Below, piece after piece: positions 19,291 through 28,268 of a DNA stretch of 64,000 nucleotides. Under the pieces are notes generated by a model. That model was not told the DNA's origin. It ran no database searches and saw nothing but the letters and a program-made list of their open reading frames with translations. The stretch is from Vibrio hepatarius (lineage in GTDB: Bacteria; Pseudomonadota; Gammaproteobacteria; Enterobacterales; Vibrionaceae), in NCBI RefSeq assembly GCF_011806575.1, contig NZ_JAATOO010000016.1, positions 46,986 to 110,985 on the forward strand, read 5' to 3'. Made by a program: the position numbers and the translations under genes. The stretch's first letter is position 1; every line of letters begins with the position of its first letter.

Positions 19291-20332
19291 CTTTTGAACC
19301 TTCTAACTGTTGAATCAGATTGAGGCGGTCGATGATAAATTGGTGTGATTGGCCAGATAATCCCATGCCTTCCAACGCTTTGTGGTAAGAAGCTTTGGCA
19401 TTATCAAACTCAAGCATTCGCTCTTGCTGAATGCCTAAACCTAACCACCAGCGACCGCTGTCCGGCTCCATTTCAACCAGCTTTTGATAGCTCTCCATCG
19501 CCATCGCGTCTTGGCTGTTTTTCTGTGCCAACGCACCACGCAGCGATAAGTACTCCACACTGGCGTTGTCCAACATCGCCGCGACCGCAGATAGAGCCGC
19601 AGCTTGCTGTTTCTCTTTGATCAATAGCTTCGCTAACGCCAAGCGTAGCGAGATGTTGTCGTTTTCTAAACTGATGCCTTTTTGCAATAGATCAACCGCT
19701 TTGCGTGCGTCGCCTTTGCCGTAATACAGTGCAGAAAGCTTCTTGCGTACCTTGGTATTCTGCGGTGTATATTTCAACGCTTCGTTGTAATGAGCCAGCG
19801 CGCTTTTTAGGTCATTGCTGTCGAGTGCCTTTTTCGCTAACACTTGCGCTTTGGCAGATAGCTCTGCCGAGGTCAGCTCGACTTGCTCAATCACCACTTC
19901 GCCCACAGGTTCTGGTTGAATGGTGGCCGCCTTGGCGATTAGCGGACTAAATTCTGCTGGCTGAGAAATAGGCGCTGACTGTACTGCTTGTACCTCGCGA
20001 TCTTGGTTACGCGGTTGAAGATCCGCTTCTGTACGAACGCTAGAGCGATAAATCGACTCACTTTGCGTAGCGATCTTCGCGGTTGGCGATGGCACATTAT
20101 TCGCTGGATTAGACTCGCTGCGCGTGGTAATCGGCGCGTATTCGAGCGACTCTACTGGTGCTTGATATGAGATTGCCCAGCCACCTAACGCTAAACTCAA
20201 GCCAAGCGTACCCACAACCCAAGGTAATACTGGTCTCTGTTTAACGGGCATAACCTGAGCTTGTTCAATCGCGGTAAGCGGACTGCCGTTTTTCTTCGCC
20301 AGATCGGATAATGCTTGGTTAATTGCACTCAT
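19280..20332 (-). CDS. mshN: MSHA biogenesis TPR protein MshN
   Basis: 350 aa. One transmembrane helix (about residues 35-53, PWVVGTLGLSLALGGWAIS), a Pro/Ser/Gln-rich linker to about 155, then tetratricopeptide repeats to the C-terminus (pattern ALAHYNEALKYTPQNTKVRK and following). Likely a periplasmic scaffold for assembly of the secretion channel, by analogy with PilF/TsaP-type helpers; the exact role is unproven. It starts 3 bp after mshM and overlaps mshE by 11 bp. Confidence 0.92.
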   Translation of the reverse strand: MSAINQALSDLAKKNGSPLTAIEQAQVMPVKQRPVLPWVVGTLGLSLALGGWAISYQAPVESLEYAPITTRSESNPANNVPSPTAKIATQSESIYRSSVRTEADLQPRNQDREVQAVQSAPISQPAEFSPLIAKAATIQPEPVGEVVIEQVELTSAELSAKAQVLAKKALDSNDLKSALAHYNEALKYTPQNTKVRKKLSALYYGKGDARKAVDLLQKGISLENDNISLRLALAKLLIKEKQQAAALSAVAAMLDNASVEYLSLRGALAQKNSQDAMAMESYQKLVEMEPDSGRWWLGLGIQQERMLEFDNAKASYHKALEGMGLSGQSHQFIIDRLNLIQQLEGSKGES

Positions 20333-20335
20333 GAT

Positions 20336-21175
20336 TTAATTCCATCCCCACAGCATGGGCGTTTTAAACTTTGGTTTACGACTGTCATAGGTGTCGTGCA
20401 CGGCATCAAACAGAAACGTATTGGTTATCTGTTGACTGCCTTTGCTGTACGCGAGCACCATTGCCTTATGGCAGATTTGATTGATCAGTCTTGGTATCCC
20501 TTGGCTCGCCAGCCAAATTGATTTTTTTTGCGTTAGCGAAAACAGCGTTGCCTGACCACCCGCTTTCTCGAGTCGGTTGTCAATGTACGCCACCGCTTCA
20601 TCCAAATTCAGTGGGCGTAAGCTAGCGCTAAAAGTAATGCGTTGACGAAGCTGACGCAGATGGTGTTGCTGCAATCGCTCGTCTAACTCTGGCTGCCCTA
20701 TCAATACGATATGCAGCAGTTTGTTGTCTTCAGTTTCTATGTTACCGAATAAGCGCAACGCTTCGAGCGCGTCATCCGGCAGAGCTTGAGCTTCATCGAC
20801 AAACACCACAACCTGTTTGCCTTCTTTCGCCAGCGCGATCAAACGCCTTTGGATCTGCTCGACCAAGCTACTGATTGGCTGGTCGACAATACCGAGTTCC
20901 GCGGCAATCGCGACTCTCAGTTCATCACCATTCAAAGCCGGATTGGGTAAATACACCAGTTGAACATGCGGCGGAAAATGTCTGACCATCATCCGGCAAA
21001 CCATGGTTTTTCCGGTACCGACCTCGCCAGTCACTTTGATCAAGCCTTCACCGAGTTCCAACGCGGTGTTCACCGTTTGGATCGCCTCATAATGCGGCCC
21101 TAAACCGAGAAACAACTCAGTTTTCGGTGTCAAAGTAAAAGGCAGTTGTTCAAAGCCAAAATGTTCTAGGTACAT
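20336..21175 (-). CDS. mshM: MSHA biogenesis ATPase MshM (ExeA-like)
   Basis: 279 aa AAA ATPase. Walker A GEVGTGKT near residue 50-57, Walker B VVVFVDEAQALPDDA near 119-133, and an arginine-rich sensor region (QRITFSASLRPL). ExeA-type ATPases help insert or assemble the secretin in peptidoglycan; unlike ExeA there is no C-terminal transmembrane/peptidoglycan domain here, and the neighbouring MshN may supply it. It lies 7 bp after the secretin gene mshL. Confidence 0.93.
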   Translation of the reverse strand: MYLEHFGFEQLPFTLTPKTELFLGLGPHYEAIQTVNTALELGEGLIKVTGEVGTGKTMVCRMMVRHFPPHVQLVYLPNPALNGDELRVAIAAELGIVDQPISSLVEQIQRRLIALAKEGKQVVVFVDEAQALPDDALEALRLFGNIETEDNKLLHIVLIGQPELDERLQQHHLRQLRQRITFSASLRPLNLDEAVAYIDNRLEKAGGQATLFSLTQKKSIWLASQGIPRLINQICHKAMVLAYSKGSQQITNTFLFDAVHDTYDSRKPKFKTPMLWGWN

Positions 21176-21182
21176 CAGGCAC

Positions 21183-22835
21183 CTACTCTTCTGGGAACCA
21201 CTCTTGCAACAAGTCGCGCGAGCGCTCCAGCTCTTTCTGCCAAGTATTCACACCAACCACTGTTGGCTTCAACAGGATCACAAGTTCCGTCTTTTGTGTC
21301 ATTTTGCTGGTGTTGCGGAATAAATGACCTAACGCTGGGATATCACCAAAGAATGGTACTTTCGATACTTGGTCAACGGTGTTCGACTTCATCAAACCAC
21401 CGATCACCACAACGTCGCCGTCTTGGGCACGAATGACGGAATCCGACTCACGAATCGAGCTACGTGCAAGCGGTAAGCTGATCTTAGTATCGCCATAGCC
21501 GATCTCTTTGATCTGCTCGTCTACATCGATAACCGCAGGGTGAACGTGCAACAGTACATTGCCTTGATCGTCGATTTGTGGCGTCACATCGAGCGAAATG
21601 CCCGAGAAGAATGGCGTTAGCTCAACTTCTGGTGATGGCTCAGAGTTGTCACCGCTGCCCACTACGCTGGAAAGATCCGTCACGTAGTATTCGTCAGTAC
21701 CGACTTTGATCACCGCTTTTTGGTTATTGGATGCAGTCACTCTTGGGCTAGACAGTACATTCAAATCCCCTTGAGTCGACATAAAATTCAGCACTGCATC
21801 GAAGCTGCCACTGGAAATCACCACATTCGATTGACCGCCCAACAGCGCACCAATCGAATCTAACCCAGGCAGCACTGACGTAATGATATTGCCGCTGGTA
21901 TCTTTAACGATAGAGCCCTGACCAATGGTGTAGTTGGTGCCGTTAGAACTGAACGCTTTTGACCAGTTGATGCCTTGTTGGTAACCGTCGCTGAGGGTTA
22001 CTTCCAGAATCTTCGCTTCTAGAATCACCTGACGTTGCATACGTTGCTGGGACACACCCAAGAACTCGCGCACTTCACGCAGTTCATCAGGATAGCCGCG
22101 TACCGTAATCACACTCGCTTGAGGAGTCACCACGACGCTTTGCCCTTTACCCTGCCCAATCAGTTTAGACACCGCCACTTCTAACTGAGGCCAGAAATCG
22201 CTTTCACTGATGGTTTCAATCTCAGTCCCACCTTTAGCGGTATTGGTTGAGCGTGAACGCGAAGACGAGTTTGAACTGGAGTTAGAATCCGAATCCGAGT
22301 TGGACGAGTCGGTGTCCGTGTTGGTAATCGTGCCCGTCGAGATCGACGTTAAAGAACGGCCTGAACGCTTGAATTGCAGGTAATCGACCGGAATCGTGAC
22401 GGTACGAATCCCTGCAGGATAGACCTGAATAACGTTACCCGTTTTAGTGATATCGTAACCATAAATATCACGCACCACATTCAGTACTTCATCGAGCGTC
22501 ACATCGGTCAGGTTGACCGTAATCGAACCTTCAACACCTGGGTGTACCGCCGCACTATATTGCGTACCCTGTACTAGGCTAGCAAAGAAAGCTTTTGCGC
22601 CCACACCATTGGCTTTGATTCTAAAACGTTTAACAGTACTGATAGACGCCACGGCCTCACTGTCTAGGTCAGGCATGAGGTCAGCTTCCACCGAAGCAGG
22701 TAACTGTGCAAGACTGCGGCTATTGGCTTCATTCACGGCCTCGTTCAAGGCATTTTTCGCCTCAACAGGGTCGCGGTGTCCCATCGAACAACCGACTAAC
22801 GAAGCAATCATAATAGCTACTGCGAGTTTACGCAT
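21183..22835 (-). CDS. mshL: MSHA outer-membrane secretin MshL
   Basis: 550 aa lipoprotein secretin through which the pilus crosses the outer membrane. Lipobox LVGC puts the lipidated cysteine at residue 16. An N-terminal secretin/TonB-short domain (GVEGSITVNLTDVTLDEVLN) is followed by a Ser/Asp/Asn-rich linker around 172-200 and the secretin core ending in the signature VPFFGDIPALGHLFRNTS and LVILLKPTVV. Start ATG 22835; 13 bp after mshK. Confidence 0.96.
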   Translation of the reverse strand: MRKLAVAIMIASLVGCSMGHRDPVEAKNALNEAVNEANSRSLAQLPASVEADLMPDLDSEAVASISTVKRFRIKANGVGAKAFFASLVQGTQYSAAVHPGVEGSITVNLTDVTLDEVLNVVRDIYGYDITKTGNVIQVYPAGIRTVTIPVDYLQFKRSGRSLTSISTGTITNTDTDSSNSDSDSNSSSNSSSRSRSTNTAKGGTEIETISESDFWPQLEVAVSKLIGQGKGQSVVVTPQASVITVRGYPDELREVREFLGVSQQRMQRQVILEAKILEVTLSDGYQQGINWSKAFSSNGTNYTIGQGSIVKDTSGNIITSVLPGLDSIGALLGGQSNVVISSGSFDAVLNFMSTQGDLNVLSSPRVTASNNQKAVIKVGTDEYYVTDLSSVVGSGDNSEPSPEVELTPFFSGISLDVTPQIDDQGNVLLHVHPAVIDVDEQIKEIGYGDTKISLPLARSSIRESDSVIRAQDGDVVVIGGLMKSNTVDQVSKVPFFGDIPALGHLFRNTSKMTQKTELVILLKPTVVGVNTWQKELERSRDLLQEWFPEE

Positions 22836-22848
22836 ATAATCTCTAACC

Positions 22849-23172
22849 TTACTGTTTAATATCGAGAGAGAAGAGTTCTAACGTCCACTGCTTCCCCCCA
22901 CGGGATAACACGACACTCTCTGGTTTAATGTTCTTAACGCGATAGCCTCGTACGCTTTCCCCAGCAACAACAACCTGATCACTTAGGGTTGCTTTACACG
23001 CTGATTCGCCGTTACACACAATACTCTGTAACTTTGGAGGACGAGGTTGAGCCGCTTTATTTTGCTTGCTCTGCTTAGCGTTTTGCCAACCCAATGGCGC
23101 GGTCGGGTCTTGAGAAGCTGAAACATACTGCGAGCTTGCTAACAGAGCCGCTATCAAGATAAATCTACCCAC
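22849..23172 (-). CDS. mshK: MSHA biogenesis protein MshK (PilP-like)
   Basis: 107 aa with an N-terminal signal sequence (MGRFILIAALLASSQYVSA) and a small periplasmic domain with the PilP/GspC-like pattern DPTAPLGW...LQSIVCNG and VSG-type repeats. Likely links the inner-membrane complex to the MshL secretin. Start is GTG at 23172, 8 bp inside mshJ, with GAGGAG about 7 nt upstream. Two cysteines (about 52 and 58) flank a short loop. Confidence 0.88.
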   Translation of the reverse strand: MGRFILIAALLASSQYVSASQDPTAPLGWQNAKQSKQNKAAQPRPPKLQSIVCNGESACKATLSDQVVVAGESVRGYRVKNIKPESVVLSRGGKQWTLELFSLDIKQ

Positions 23173-23812
23173 CGATAAACTCCTCTCTGCTGCCTAATGT
23201 ATACACTTCCAACACCAAACGGGCGTTCGGGTATTTTTCCACTTGGTAATGAAAATTACGCCAGTAATACTTCACCGGTAACGCTTCTAAGTCTTCCAAG
23301 TAATTCACGATATCAAAGTAACTGCCGACCAGTTCGAGCCTGACTGGGTGGATGTAATAACCGGAGTATTGTGAATCGTCTGAGCTTGACACAATCGGTT
23401 CGGCTTTCTTTGACTCTAACGACACCAAACGCAACTTATTCGAGCCTGCCAAGACGCTTTCCAGTAACTTAGCCATCTCGCTTGGTGAGATTAAATTCTC
23501 GACAATATCGGCCAATTGCTGAGACAGCATTTGACTCTCTGCCACTAAGCTTTTGTATTTTTGATTAATTTCTTGGTCAGGGTCTTTATTCAGCTTAGCG
23601 GTCATCAGCAAAATGTCCGCTTCCAAACGCTGATTGTTAAGCTGAGTCGCATTTATTTGCTGAGTCAGACGCTTGCTTTCAAGGTAAGTGGGTTCCACCA
23701 CCAAGGTGGATACGCCAAGTAGTAGAGCTACCGCACCACACAGTGAAATCAACCATTTCTCTCGTGGCGAAATCTGTTCAAACTTGTCACTCAAAGCTTG
23801 CCATTGTTTCAT
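23165..23812 (-). CDS. mshJ: MSHA biogenesis protein MshJ (PilO-like)
   Basis: 215 aa. One transmembrane helix (about 20-42), a coiled coil (about 45-110) and a C-terminal ferredoxin-like domain (SYFDIVNYLEDLEALPVKYYW), the arrangement of PilO/GspM. Part of the inner-membrane alignment complex with MshI and MshK. ATG 23812 overlaps the mshI stop (TAATG). Confidence 0.92.
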   Translation of the reverse strand: MKQWQALSDKFEQISPREKWLISLCGAVALLLGVSTLVVEPTYLESKRLTQQINATQLNNQRLEADILLMTAKLNKDPDQEINQKYKSLVAESQMLSQQLADIVENLISPSEMAKLLESVLAGSNKLRLVSLESKKAEPIVSSSDDSQYSGYYIHPVRLELVGSYFDIVNYLEDLEALPVKYYWRNFHYQVEKYPNARLVLEVYTLGSREEFIGG

Positions 23813-25257
23813 TACTTGGCTTCCTCTTTGGTTTTCAGTTCGAAGGTAATGATGTCATCGTCGTTGCGGCCAATTTTTAGCTTCTCGAATGTACGACCAA
23901 CTAGGTTTAACTCGTTCTTAAATTGGCTAATCCAATTTGGAATCGACTGTGGTTCTTTCGCCAATCCTTTAAGATCTAAGCGATGTGTGTTAATCGAGAT
24001 TGAGCTCAGCGAGATGTCATTTCTCCCCAGCTTGGCGAGTGAACGCATCACTCCCGAATACCCCAGTTGTGGTGCACTATCATGTTCGTTAATCGCGATG
24101 AGCGATTGTTGCTTCGCCTGAATTTCAGCTTCTAAACGTGCCACCGCCGCGACTTTAGCCGGACTTGGTTTGTGTTTCGCCACTCGTTGAGTTAGCGTTT
24201 CAGCCTGCTGTTTAAACTCCGCTTCTTGCGAGCGAAGTAACGTAAGTCGATCATTAAGCTGGGTATTTTGGTAAGTGAAAATGCCATACATCGCCATTAA
24301 AACTACGGCTATCGCTGTCCAAGCAAACATCACGTTTTTGAGCGAGAAGTACTCTTTCTTCGGCTTTAAGCTATCCAGATACAGATCAACCGTATCGTCG
24401 GCCATTTGAGACGCTAAGTGGGCCAGCAATACGCCCGACTCTTCACCAGTGTCACTTAACGGTGACACTTTGACGTTTAGACGTTCACTTAAAGCTTGAG
24501 CAACTTCGGCTTGATCTTCTTCATCACAACACACTTTCATGTGATGCAAAGGAGTCGACCTCAATTGCGCAGACAAATAGTCAATCGAGCGCTGCAATTC
24601 AAGCGCTAATCCGTCCAGTTGCAACGCGCTGCTGGCAACTCCAGTTAATGGTGAAGTGACGCCACGAATAGTTCTTTGGAAGGTACAATGTCCATCAACA
24701 AACGCACTGACCTTAAACTGACCTTGCTTGCTACGTTGCAGGAGTAAGAACCGGTTTAGCTCTCCGGCTGATGCCGCCCACACTTCGTCTTCCACCAGCA
24801 CGCGTTCGAGCGTGATATTGAACTCGTTCAGTAACTCACGGAGTGAAACGACCAGTTTGCGTGGTGCGACAAATACTTGCAGCTTATTGGCCGAGGCCGA
24901 TGGCATCGGCGTCGAATCAGCGACAATATCGCTGACTCGCTCAGAAATGAGGTCTTTGAGAAGAAACGGCAGTGCACTCACCAGTTCGTTTTCAGGCAAG
25001 GACGGTTTATCGATTTGGTATGTATGGTAGTGCTTCGCGTCCAGTACTAGTTCAACCGCAAGTGAACTGGCGTTCACGTTACTTAAGGTCGCTTTTAACG
25101 TCTCTTGCCAAGTTCTGCCATCAAACTTGACGGATGGCGGCAGATTAGTATCAGCACTAGACGAGAAGTACAACGCGTCTGGTTGAACCACTATAGTCAA
25201 CAGAGCTTTGCGCTGATTGTTATGCTTAAATTTACCTATTAACGGCTTTATTTTCAT
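23812..25257 (-). CDS. mshI: MSHA biogenesis protein MshI (PilM/PilN-like fusion)
   Basis: 481 aa. The N-terminal ~280 residues resemble the actin-fold cytoplasmic PilM/GspL domain; a single transmembrane helix (about 306-322, FAWTAIAVVLMAMYGIFTY) is followed by a coiled coil and a PilN-like periplasmic domain ending in LVGRTFEKLKIG. It therefore fuses two proteins that are separate in the classical Pil system. First gene of the assembly block after mshH, 7 bp away. Confidence 0.92.
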   Translation of the reverse strand: MKIKPLIGKFKHNNQRKALLTIVVQPDALYFSSSADTNLPPSVKFDGRTWQETLKATLSNVNASSLAVELVLDAKHYHTYQIDKPSLPENELVSALPFLLKDLISERVSDIVADSTPMPSASANKLQVFVAPRKLVVSLRELLNEFNITLERVLVEDEVWAASAGELNRFLLLQRSKQGQFKVSAFVDGHCTFQRTIRGVTSPLTGVASSALQLDGLALELQRSIDYLSAQLRSTPLHHMKVCCDEEDQAEVAQALSERLNVKVSPLSDTGEESGVLLAHLASQMADDTVDLYLDSLKPKKEYFSLKNVMFAWTAIAVVLMAMYGIFTYQNTQLNDRLTLLRSQEAEFKQQAETLTQRVAKHKPSPAKVAAVARLEAEIQAKQQSLIAINEHDSAPQLGYSGVMRSLAKLGRNDISLSSISINTHRLDLKGLAKEPQSIPNWISQFKNELNLVGRTFEKLKIGRNDDDIITFELKTKEEAK

Positions 25258-25264
25258 TTAGTTA

Positions 25265-27271
25265 TTAGTTCTTTCGCCAACGTTTTCTACGGCCAATCTG
25301 TACTTTCATCGGGCCAAATGACCCCGGTGTTTTAGATGGCTGAGGCAATATTTGCTGCTCTGGGTTTAAATAACGCCCTTGAAGCCCTTGAACACCGAGT
25401 TGTAGAACGGTTTCGTTCTCTTGTTTGTTATCGACACCAACCGCAATAACTTGCGTCGCAAGCCCTTCGCACGCCCCTAAAAGACTGCGAACAAATAATT
25501 GGTTTTCGTGTCGTTGGTCGATTTGTTTAATCAAACTACGGTGAAGCTTGAGATAGCTGATAGGCAGTTCTTTTAAATAATGAGTACTGACGATGGAACG
25601 TCCGGCTTGACCGACAGCAACTTTACATCCTAAGCCTGCAATCATTTTAGCAACTGGACGCATATAGTCTAAGTGTTTGACTAGTCTTGCTTCCGCAAAC
25701 TCGAAAATCAGTCTGCGTTTCTGATCAGTTGATAATTGCAACAGCTCATCTCGGAACCACTTAAAATACTTCCTGTCAGCAAATGGGACCACATGAAGAT
25801 TGATAGAATAGCATGATGAGTCTTCAGATTCTGTCAGATATCTTCGAATGTTCGTAAATACTGCCTTATCCAAGACCATCTCGTAACCGACTGATTCAAC
25901 AGCTGAATTAAACCTAGAGGCTTTTATCACGCCCTTTTCTGGATCGTTTATACGGGCAAACAGTTCATAGTGATCAAGTTGAGTATCTTGGTCATCATCT
26001 AAGCGGTAACAAGGCTGCGAAAAAATGTGCAGTTTTTCCGGCTTGAGTACTTGGTCAAATAGGGTGCGCCAACGTACGCTACCGCGCTCCTCTTCGGTCG
26101 CAATATGTTTTTTGAAACGGCTCCAGGTATTGTTGCCTTGAAGTTGTGCGCTTTTAAGTGCGGTTTCTGCTTCGTCAATAATACGACCTTGTCGCTCGCC
26201 TTCTCGATACATGCTAACGCCAATATGTATCCAGTTTTCCTTATCCAACACCAAAGGTGGCGTAATTCGAGTCAACTGCTTAAGACACTGAGCAGCAATA
26301 TGCGAGACTTCTTTGCTCGATAAATTCGGCGCAAAGATCGCGAAATCCGATTCGTAGTAACGAGAAAGAATCACATCGGGAAAACGCTGAATGACGTTGC
26401 TCAGAGCTTCACCGACTTCAACAATAAAGTCATTGGACTCACTCTTTCCGCATTCTTCTTTAAGCATCGTCCAATCGTCGATACGAATCAGCAACACGCC
26501 GCCATGCGAGCCGCTCTCTGAAAGCGCCGATTCCAGTTTGCTATCAAACAGCACACGATTGGCGGTACCGGTTAGTTGGTCAAGGAAGGTTTGCGTTCGG
26601 ATAAAGGTGTCAAAGCGACTGCGCTCTTGTCGCGCATCCTGCAACTCTTCAATCAGTCGGTCTAGCGCTTCACTGGCGGTGTAAGGCCACTCTTGTTCAC
26701 TGCCTTTGGCGTACTCTTCTACTCTTCCTGCAAGGATCATACGGCCACGTTCTTCGAGCAATTCAGAGCCGAGTAACTGTTGTTTGAGCCATTTCAACCC
26801 TTGCATCAAACAGAAAATGATCAGCATGATCGCCAAGGTGATCGACCACAGCGCCTGCATCGAATAACCATAACCGATGTAAGGTGGAACGGCTTTAAAA
26901 CGAATCAGGTAACCGTCGTTACGCTCCAGTGTGTACTCCGTTTGGTACAGTAACGCAGGGTCGACTTTCGATGAGGTATCTTTGAAGCGATAGATAGTGC
27001 CGTAACTTGAGGCGAGTTCCATTTCAACGATATTGGAGGCTTGCAGCATCTTGGGCATCCAGTACTGCAAAGAATAAGCGGCGTCAGGGTCTTCCATTTC
27101 TTTATCCACCACAGTGACTATGCCTTGCAGTGAATGGTCAAGGTACTCTTGTCCCAAGCGCTTAAACGAGAGTGTGCCACCTAAAAACAGGATAAACATG
27201 GCGCTGATGACGATCACCGTAACAAAAGCGACCAGTCTGGTACTAAGTTTTAAGGTAGGGGTATACCTCAT
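25265..27271 (-). CDS. mshH: MshH, CsrD-type degenerate GGDEF/EAL protein
   Basis: 668 aa from ATG at 27271; an upstream TTG is less likely because AAAAGGA fits the ATG. Two transmembrane helices (about 12-34 and 140-160) flank a periplasmic sensor, then HAMP-like, GGDEF and EAL domains. Both catalytic motifs are lost: YESDF stands where GGDEF should be (306-310) and ELF where EAL should be (436-438), so it should neither make nor break c-di-GMP. E. coli CsrD (YhdA), its orthologue, targets the CsrB/CsrC regulatory RNAs to RNase E; in E. coli csrD adjoins mreB, so the msh genes lie between two ancestrally neighbouring genes. Confidence 0.93.
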   Translation of the reverse strand: MRYTPTLKLSTRLVAFVTVIVISAMFILFLGGTLSFKRLGQEYLDHSLQGIVTVVDKEMEDPDAAYSLQYWMPKMLQASNIVEMELASSYGTIYRFKDTSSKVDPALLYQTEYTLERNDGYLIRFKAVPPYIGYGYSMQALWSITLAIMLIIFCLMQGLKWLKQQLLGSELLEERGRMILAGRVEEYAKGSEQEWPYTASEALDRLIEELQDARQERSRFDTFIRTQTFLDQLTGTANRVLFDSKLESALSESGSHGGVLLIRIDDWTMLKEECGKSESNDFIVEVGEALSNVIQRFPDVILSRYYESDFAIFAPNLSSKEVSHIAAQCLKQLTRITPPLVLDKENWIHIGVSMYREGERQGRIIDEAETALKSAQLQGNNTWSRFKKHIATEEERGSVRWRTLFDQVLKPEKLHIFSQPCYRLDDDQDTQLDHYELFARINDPEKGVIKASRFNSAVESVGYEMVLDKAVFTNIRRYLTESEDSSCYSINLHVVPFADRKYFKWFRDELLQLSTDQKRRLIFEFAEARLVKHLDYMRPVAKMIAGLGCKVAVGQAGRSIVSTHYLKELPISYLKLHRSLIKQIDQRHENQLFVRSLLGACEGLATQVIAVGVDNKQENETVLQLGVQGLQGRYLNPEQQILPQPSKTPGSFGPMKVQIGRRKRWRKN

Positions 27272-27401
27272 ATATGTCGAGTTCCTTTTCGTACACAAAG
27301 ACGTCTATTCGGATTCCAGTCCATAGATAAAGAATGCGCTACAACATCACTCAGCCAATTAATCGGTGCAATGGTGGAATAGTTTGTTGACGTAACTATA
27401 T

Positions 27402-27431
27402 AAAAAAGCCGCGAAAATCGCGGCTTTTTTT
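27402..27431. terminator. Bidirectional terminator between mshH and ssb
   Basis: Arms AAAAAAGCCGCGA and TCGCGGCTTTTTT around AAA; T-runs on both strands. It ends ssb transcripts on the minus strand 14 bp after the stop and isolates the MSHA locus from ssb expression. Confidence 0.93.
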
Positions 27432-27444
27432 CAGTAATGGAAGC

Positions 27445-27990
27445 TTAGAATGGGATATCGTCATCAAAATCCATTGGTGGCTCATTATACTGAGGCTGCG
27501 ACTGCTGCGGTTGTGACTGCTGCTGTGGCTGAGAGTAAGACTGCTGAGCCGGTTGGCTTTGCTGCATCGCAGGCTGCTGAGGCTGACCCCAACCTTGTTG
27601 CTGCTGACCCATACCTTGACCAGGAGCACCGCCTTGAGCACGGCCACCAAGCATTTGCATCACACCGTTGAAGCCCTGAACAACCACTTCTGTCGTGAAA
27701 CGGTCTTGACCGCTTTGGTCTTGCCACTTACGAGTCTGTAGCTGACCTTCGATGTAAACTTGTGAACCTTTGCGTAGGTATTCACCAGCGACCTCTGCCA
27801 ACTTGCCAAACAAAGCAACACGGTGCCACTCTGTTTTCTCGCGTTGTTCGCCAGTCGCTTTATCACGCCACGTTTCAGACGTCGCGACTGTAATATTTGC
27901 TACAGCGCCACCACTCGGCATGTAACGTACTTCCGGATCTGAACCCAGATTACCGACCAAAATAACTTTGTTTACTCCACGGCTAGCCAT
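27445..27990 (-). CDS. ssb: Single-stranded DNA-binding protein
   Basis: 181 aa. OB-fold DNA-binding domain (1 to about 110, [20 protein letters not shown]), a flexible Gln/Pro/Gly-rich linker (about 112-168) and the conserved acidic tip DFDDDIPF, which docks repair and replication proteins. Tetramer that coats ssDNA in replication, recombination and repair. Preceded by GGAG and a candidate promoter; no LexA box was found directly upstream. Confidence 0.98.
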   Translation of the reverse strand: MASRGVNKVILVGNLGSDPEVRYMPSGGAVANITVATSETWRDKATGEQREKTEWHRVALFGKLAEVAGEYLRKGSQVYIEGQLQTRKWQDQSGQDRFTTEVVVQGFNGVMQMLGGRAQGGAPGQGMGQQQQGWGQPQQPAMQQSQPAQQSYSQPQQQSQPQQSQPQYNEPPMDFDDDIPF

Positions 27991-28034
27991 GTTTCGCTCC
28001 GTCTAAAAGTTGTGTGTTTAATAAATAGCGCAAT

Positions 28035-28062
28035 AGCATAACATGGTTTGCGCGTGGGACAA
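28035..28062 (-). promoter_or_regulatory. Candidate ssb promoter
   Basis: On the minus strand TTGTCC (28062-28057), a 16-nt spacer, then TATGCT (28040-28035) with a TG one base upstream (extended -10). The predicted start is about 38 nt before the ssb ATG. Confidence 0.5.
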
Positions 28063-28116
28063 ATCTTCTAACGACAATGTCCAACCTTCAATTTGATCAG
28101 CCGAGAATGCCACCAA

Positions 28117-28136
28117 TTTTACGAGAAAAATCAAAC
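28117..28136 (+). promoter_or_regulatory. Possible CRP-S (TfoX-dependent) site upstream of qstR
   Basis: TTTTACGAGAAAAATCAAAC resembles the competence-type CRP-S pattern (TTTTGCGA-N6-TCGCAAA) with A in place of G at the diagnostic position and a weak right half. A -10-like TAATAA is at 28152-28157, at a spacing compatible with activation, and an inverted repeat TGAGT-AATA-ACTCA (28148-28161) overlaps it. qstR in V. cholerae needs TfoX and HapR; whether these are the sites is inference. Confidence 0.3.
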
Positions 28137-28268
28137 ATCATATCGTATGAGTAATAACTCAATTACCACCGGATATGAATCTCAACGCAAGGCGTCAACT
28201 CCAACTCGCACTCAAAGGTCGATTACGACAATCTAAACTGAGCGATGATTGAAACAGGGACGTCAAAC

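Noticed and set aside
9020..27271. MSHA locus as a recently acquired genomic island
   Set aside because: No integrase, attachment repeats or tRNA are visible and codon use looks like that of neighbours; it is a standard Vibrio locus, although it does interrupt an ancestral csrD-mreB adjacency.
27450..27741. Extra frames in ssb
   Set aside because: They arise from the Gln-codon-rich linker of ssb read in other frames.
28245..28268. Upstream ATG as the qstR start
   Set aside because: No ribosome-binding site; the ATG at 28269 has AGGGA at proper distance and gives the 214-residue length expected for QstR.
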